64,000 nt of DNA from Bacillota bacterium (GTDB lineage: Bacteria; Bacillota_A; Clostridia; Christensenellales; Aristaeellaceae), in contig JAEZSP010000002.1 of assembly GCA_023421735.1 (NCBI GenBank), forward strand, positions 62,001 to 126,000. Direction: 5' to 3'. Shown here piece by piece: positions 60,943 through 64,000 of the stretch (within the stretch, counting starts at the first letter, position 1; the number at the start of each line of letters is the position of its first letter). The notes under the pieces were generated by a model, which saw only the letters and a program-made list of their open reading frames with translations, did not search any database and had not been told where the DNA came from. The position numbers and the translations under genes are program-made.

Positions 60943-61929
60943 ATGTTTCAATACATCGTCAAACGATTCTTCATCATCATACCGCTTCTGATCGCACTGT
61001 CTGTCGTGGTGTTTGTGATCATACAGCTCCCGCCCGGAGACTATCTGACCACCTACATCAACCAGCTGCGCTCCAGCGGCATGCAGATTGACGAGGATTA
61101 CATCGCCGCGCTCGAGGCGCGCTATGGGCTTGACCAACCCATGTACGTTCAGTACTTCAAGTGGATGACGAATATCGTGAAGGGCGACCTCGGCTATTCG
61201 TTTGTGTATAAAAGATCGGTCAATTCGCTGATCGCGTCGCGGCTTCCGGTTACGGTCACGATCTCGCTGGTGAGCGTCGTTCTCATCTGGCTGATCGCGT
61301 TTCCGATGGGCTTTTATTCGGCGACGCATAAATATTCGATCGGAGATTATGCGTTCACGGGGATCAGCTTCTTTGGGGTATCCGTGCCCCAGTTTTTGCT
61401 GGCCATTGTGATCATGTACCTATATTTTCTGGCGACCAGGCAATACGCGGGCGGTCTTTATTCCGACATCTACGCGGGGAAGGCATGGACGTGGGCGAAG
61501 ATCGCCGATATGCTCCGACATGTGTGGATTCCGCTTCTGGTCATCTCGGTCACGGGTACCGCGGGGCTTTTCAAGACGTTTCGCGCAAACCTGATGGATG
61601 AAATGACAAAGCCCTATGTCAAGACGGCGCGCGCGAAGGGCCTTTCGTACCGAAAACTCCTGATCAAATATCCGGTGCGCATCGCACTCATCCCGTTTAT
61701 TTCGACGGTCGGCTGGATGCTGCCGGGACTCATCTCGGGGCAGACGATTCTCGCCATGGTTTTGAGCCTTCCGACGATCGGGCCGCTCCTCATCACGGCG
61801 CTCCAGAATCAGGACATGTACCTCGCGGGCTCAATCGTGTTTATCATGGGCACGCTTGCGATGATCGGCACGCTCGTTTCCGACATATTGCTCGCGCTCA
61901 CGGATCCGCGCATCCGTCGCTCGATGTAG
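60943..61929 (+). CDS. ABC transporter permease (DppB/OppB type)
   Basis: Membrane permease of 328 residues. An N-terminal helix is followed by LPPGDYLTTYINQL and the DppB mark RYGLDQPMYVQYFKWM. The coupling loop reads MTKPYVKTARAKGLSYRKLL, and it ends with ALTDPRIRRSM. GGGGGAGG stands upstream of the ATG. It forms the channel with the next permease for the sugar- or peptide-type cargo of this operon. Confidence 0.92.
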   Translation: MFQYIVKRFFIIIPLLIALSVVVFVIIQLPPGDYLTTYINQLRSSGMQIDEDYIAALEARYGLDQPMYVQYFKWMTNIVKGDLGYSFVYKRSVNSLIASRLPVTVTISLVSVVLIWLIAFPMGFYSATHKYSIGDYAFTGISFFGVSVPQFLLAIVIMYLYFLATRQYAGGLYSDIYAGKAWTWAKIADMLRHVWIPLLVISVTGTAGLFKTFRANLMDEMTKPYVKTARAKGLSYRKLLIKYPVRIALIPFISTVGWMLPGLISGQTILAMVLSLPTIGPLLITALQNQDMYLAGSIVFIMGTLAMIGTLVSDILLALTDPRIRRSM

Positions 61930-61943
61930 AGGAGGTGAAGCAC

Positions 61944-63140
61944 ATGCAGAATCCTTTGTCTGATTATCAGAAGGTCAACAAACGCGAGTTGAAAAGGCGC
62001 AAGGCGGCCTATCGGGCGCAGGCTGCGCGTAAGGTGGACACGATTTATGTTGCCTCGCAGTTCAAGCTTACGCGCATGCGCTTCGTGCGCAACCGGCTTG
62101 CCATCGTCGGGTTTGTGACGCTGTGTATCATCTATTTCATCGCCATCTTCGCGGGGTTCCTATCGCCCTACGGAAAGCAGGATTACAACGCGAAGATCTC
62201 CAACATGAAGCCGATGGGCATGCATTTCTTTGACAGCAACGGACATTTCTCTATCCGGCCGTTCGTGTATGAGATTGTGGCGGGCTATGATCCGGTGACC
62301 TTCCTTCCGCAGTATACCGAGAACACCGAGAGCCGCGAATATCTGAAGCTGTTTGTGCGCGGTACACCCTATAAAATCCTTGGGTTTATCGATTGGGACG
62401 TACACCTGTTCGGCGTCGAAAACGCAACGGGACCCAATGGCGGCATCTATGGCGTATATCTGTTCGGCACCGATCAGGCGGGGCGCGATCTGTTTTCCCG
62501 CACGCTCATCGGCGCGCAGATTTCATCGACCGTGGGGCTCATCGGCGTCATGCTCTCGTTCGTGCTGGGGCTGATATTGGGCGGACTCTCGGGGTATCTG
62601 GGCGGTGCGGTGGACACGGTGATCCAGCGGATCATTGACTTCACCATTTCACTCCCGACGATTCCCCTCTGGTTGGCGCTCGCGGCTGCGGTACCGTCGA
62701 ACTGGCCAGTTACAAAAACCTACTTCATGATCACGCTCATCCTTTCATTGGTGAGTTGGCCCGGACTCGCGCGCACGGTGCGTTCAAAGTTCATGTCGCT
62801 CAAGAATGAGGATTTCGTGCGCGCGGCGCGCGTGGCGGGCGCGGGGACGGCCCGCATCATTCGAAAGCATATGATCCCCATGTTTGCCAGTCACCTGATC
62901 GCATCGCTCTCCCTGTCGATTCCCGGTATGATACTGGGCGAGACATCGCTCTCCTTCCTTGGACTCGGGCTGCGTGCGCCTGCGGTCAGCTGGGGCGTGC
63001 TCCTTGCGGACGCGCAGAAGTTCCGCAACGTCTCTCTCTATCCATGGACGCTCATTCCCGGTATTTTCATCATCGTGACTGTCATGGCGTTCAATTTCGT
63101 GGGCGACGGGCTGCGCGACGCGGCCGATCCCTATCTGTAA
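61944..63140 (+). CDS. ABC transporter permease (DppC/OppC type), long N-terminal form
   Basis: Membrane permease of 398 residues, longer than the usual ~300. A basic N-terminal tail of ~45 residues precedes the first helix, and an extracytoplasmic insert of ~120 residues follows it before LFGTDQAGRDLFSRTLIGAQ, the usual DppC mark. The coupling loop is EDFVRAARVAGAGTARIIRK. This long form is typical of importers in carbohydrate loci. The ATG with AGGAGG 8 nt upstream is preferred over a GTG three codons earlier. Confidence 0.9.
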   Translation: MQNPLSDYQKVNKRELKRRKAAYRAQAARKVDTIYVASQFKLTRMRFVRNRLAIVGFVTLCIIYFIAIFAGFLSPYGKQDYNAKISNMKPMGMHFFDSNGHFSIRPFVYEIVAGYDPVTFLPQYTENTESREYLKLFVRGTPYKILGFIDWDVHLFGVENATGPNGGIYGVYLFGTDQAGRDLFSRTLIGAQISSTVGLIGVMLSFVLGLILGGLSGYLGGAVDTVIQRIIDFTISLPTIPLWLALAAAVPSNWPVTKTYFMITLILSLVSWPGLARTVRSKFMSLKNEDFVRAARVAGAGTARIIRKHMIPMFASHLIASLSLSIPGMILGETSLSFLGLGLRAPAVSWGVLLADAQKFRNVSLYPWTLIPGIFIIVTVMAFNFVGDGLRDAADPYL

Positions 63141-63156
63141 AGTGGGCGGAGGACAT

Positions 63157-64000
63157 ATGTACGCGAATTTTAAGCGGTATTCTGTCACTTATCAATTAGA
63201 AGGCGACCTCTTTTCCGTCTCCTACGATGGATACGGCGAAGTCGTGCGTGCGGCGGGCATTCGCGCGATGACATCGAAGCGGGAACCACAGGCCGCGCTG
63301 TGCGATTATGGAACGCCACGCGCATCGCTCGTGCGTGGGGACGACCGCGTGACGTTGACCGTCACCTATCCCGGCGAGGCGTTGAATCGGCAGGATGTAT
63401 CGATTCGGTTTGTGCTTTCCAATCGGGGCGTGGAGCTGTTTACGGGCGGCGAGGGCACGGCTTGCGTGCGCTACGAAGGACACCTTCATTGGGGTGCGCA
63501 TTCGCAGGAAGAAACCATGGCGGTTCGAATCGGTGGTGGGGCCCGGGCTTTGCGGGCGGCGTACGGCCCCGCGGCGACTGCCCTTGACAACGCGCTGTTT
63601 GACCCGGACACCGATGCGGCGCTCGTTTTCGAAACTGCGGGCGCGTTCCGGCTGCAATACGACTGGACGGTTGCCGCCTACGCATTTTCGTTTGATACGC
63701 GTGGACTCGATTACGCGCGCGCACTGCTCATCCGCGTGGAGAAAAACGTCTATGCACGCCAATTCAGCATGGACTACAGAAAGCGCAATCCCAATACCAC
63801 GTTCAAGACCCCGCCCGTCGGCTGGATGACATGGTATGCCGTGCAGTTCGACGCGGGGGAGAAGACCGTTCTGGAAAATGCGCGCTGGCAGGCCGCGCAT
63901 CTCAAGGAATATGGCGCGGACACGATTTGGGTGGATTGGGAGTGGTATCACCGCGACTTCTCGTCGGTCGGTGCGGACGACCTCGATATGTACCACCCGG
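63157..64000 (+). CDS. GH36/melibiase-like glycoside hydrolase, 3' end cut by window
   Basis: First 281 residues of a glycosidase. Residues 1-~215 form a beta-rich N-terminal domain (GYGEVVRAAGIRAM, VRYEGHLHWGAHS) like the supersandwich of alpha-galactosidase-type enzymes. The barrel then begins with PPVGWMTWYAVQFDAGE and ADTIWVDWEWYHRDF, comparable to the GWNSW and DDGW segments of GH27/GH36/melibiase enzymes. The nucleophile region lies beyond the window. GCGGAGG precedes the ATG, 16 bases after the permease stop. It probably processes the imported glycoside before or after the radical enzyme acts. Confidence 0.75.
   Translation, partial: MYANFKRYSVTYQLEGDLFSVSYDGYGEVVRAAGIRAMTSKREPQAALCDYGTPRASLVRGDDRVTLTVTYPGEALNRQDVSIRFVLSNRGVELFTGGEGTACVRYEGHLHWGAHSQEETMAVRIGGGARALRAAYGPAATALDNALFDPDTDAALVFETAGAFRLQYDWTVAAYAFSFDTRGLDYARALLIRVEKNVYARQFSMDYRKRNPNTTFKTPPVGWMTWYAVQFDAGEKTVLENARWQAAHLKEYGADTIWVDWEWYHRDFSSVGADDLDMYHP

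Noticed and set aside
1..64000. CRISPR arrays, tRNA or rRNA genes, insertion sequences, phage genes
   Set aside because: Looked for on both strands; no regular repeat-spacer pattern, no cloverleaf sequence, and no transposase, integrase or phage-type protein was found.

Overview
The window looks like a chromosomal segment of an anaerobic, fairly GC-rich member of the Clostridia (Bacillota). The support is: strong AGGAGG-type ribosome binding sites, sigma-A-like promoters with 17-bp spacers, VanW, PucR, RpiR, LacI and AraC regulators, DUF815, an oxygen-labile glycyl radical enzyme with its radical-SAM activase, and ferredoxin-type redox proteins with no aerobic respiration genes. No tRNA, rRNA, transposase, phage gene or CRISPR array was seen. 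The segment is densely packed and almost wholly catabolic and transport genes arranged in long operons.

Layout. 1-2.3 kb (minus): a cut-off PRPP synthetase gene and a VanW-type cell-wall protein, separated by a small odd segment flanked by a 10-bp direct repeat. 2.5-6.5 kb (plus): a HAD phosphatase, an MMPL/RND-type exporter and a secreted partner protein. 6.6-19.3 kb: a PucR-type regulator, a divergent GNAT acetyltransferase, and a reductive pyrimidine degradation operon. The operon encodes an omega-amino-acid (beta-alanine) transaminase, an iron alcohol dehydrogenase, a NitT/TauT-like ABC importer, dihydropyrimidinase, a PreA-type dihydropyrimidine dehydrogenase and a beta-ureidopropionase. 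Together they could take uracil to 3-hydroxypropionate with release of nitrogen. The binding protein of the importer appears to be circularly permuted.

19.3-32.3 kb (minus): a peptide-use regulon running from an RpiR-type regulator through a MATE exporter and a full Dpp/Opp importer to three metallopeptidases (M14, M3, M20/RocB-like) and a flavin-binding oxidase-like protein. 32.6-34.8 kb (minus): a degenerate EAL protein and a DUF815 AAA ATPase. 34.9-42.8 kb (plus): a Fec/Mol-type metal importer joined to a three-subunit molybdenum hydroxylase, a MocA-like nucleotidyltransferase and an Fe-S aldo/keto reductase. This suggests that the importer carries molybdate or tungstate for the hydroxylase.

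43-51.7 kb: an unfamiliar sugar-catabolic locus with a GHL6-like glycosidase, an ADP-ribosylglycohydrolase-fold enzyme, an amidohydrolase, a URO-D-like protein, an AEC transporter and a GH127-like glycosidase. 51.9-64 kb (plus): AraC and LacI regulators, an unassigned compact glycyl radical enzyme with its activase, a second Dpp-type importer and the start of a GH36-like glycosidase. Near-palindromic LacI-type operator sequences lie both at the LacI promoter and between the GH127 and AraC genes, so the two sugar loci are probably linked in regulation. The strongest candidates for something undescribed are the permuted binding protein and the glycyl radical enzyme locus.
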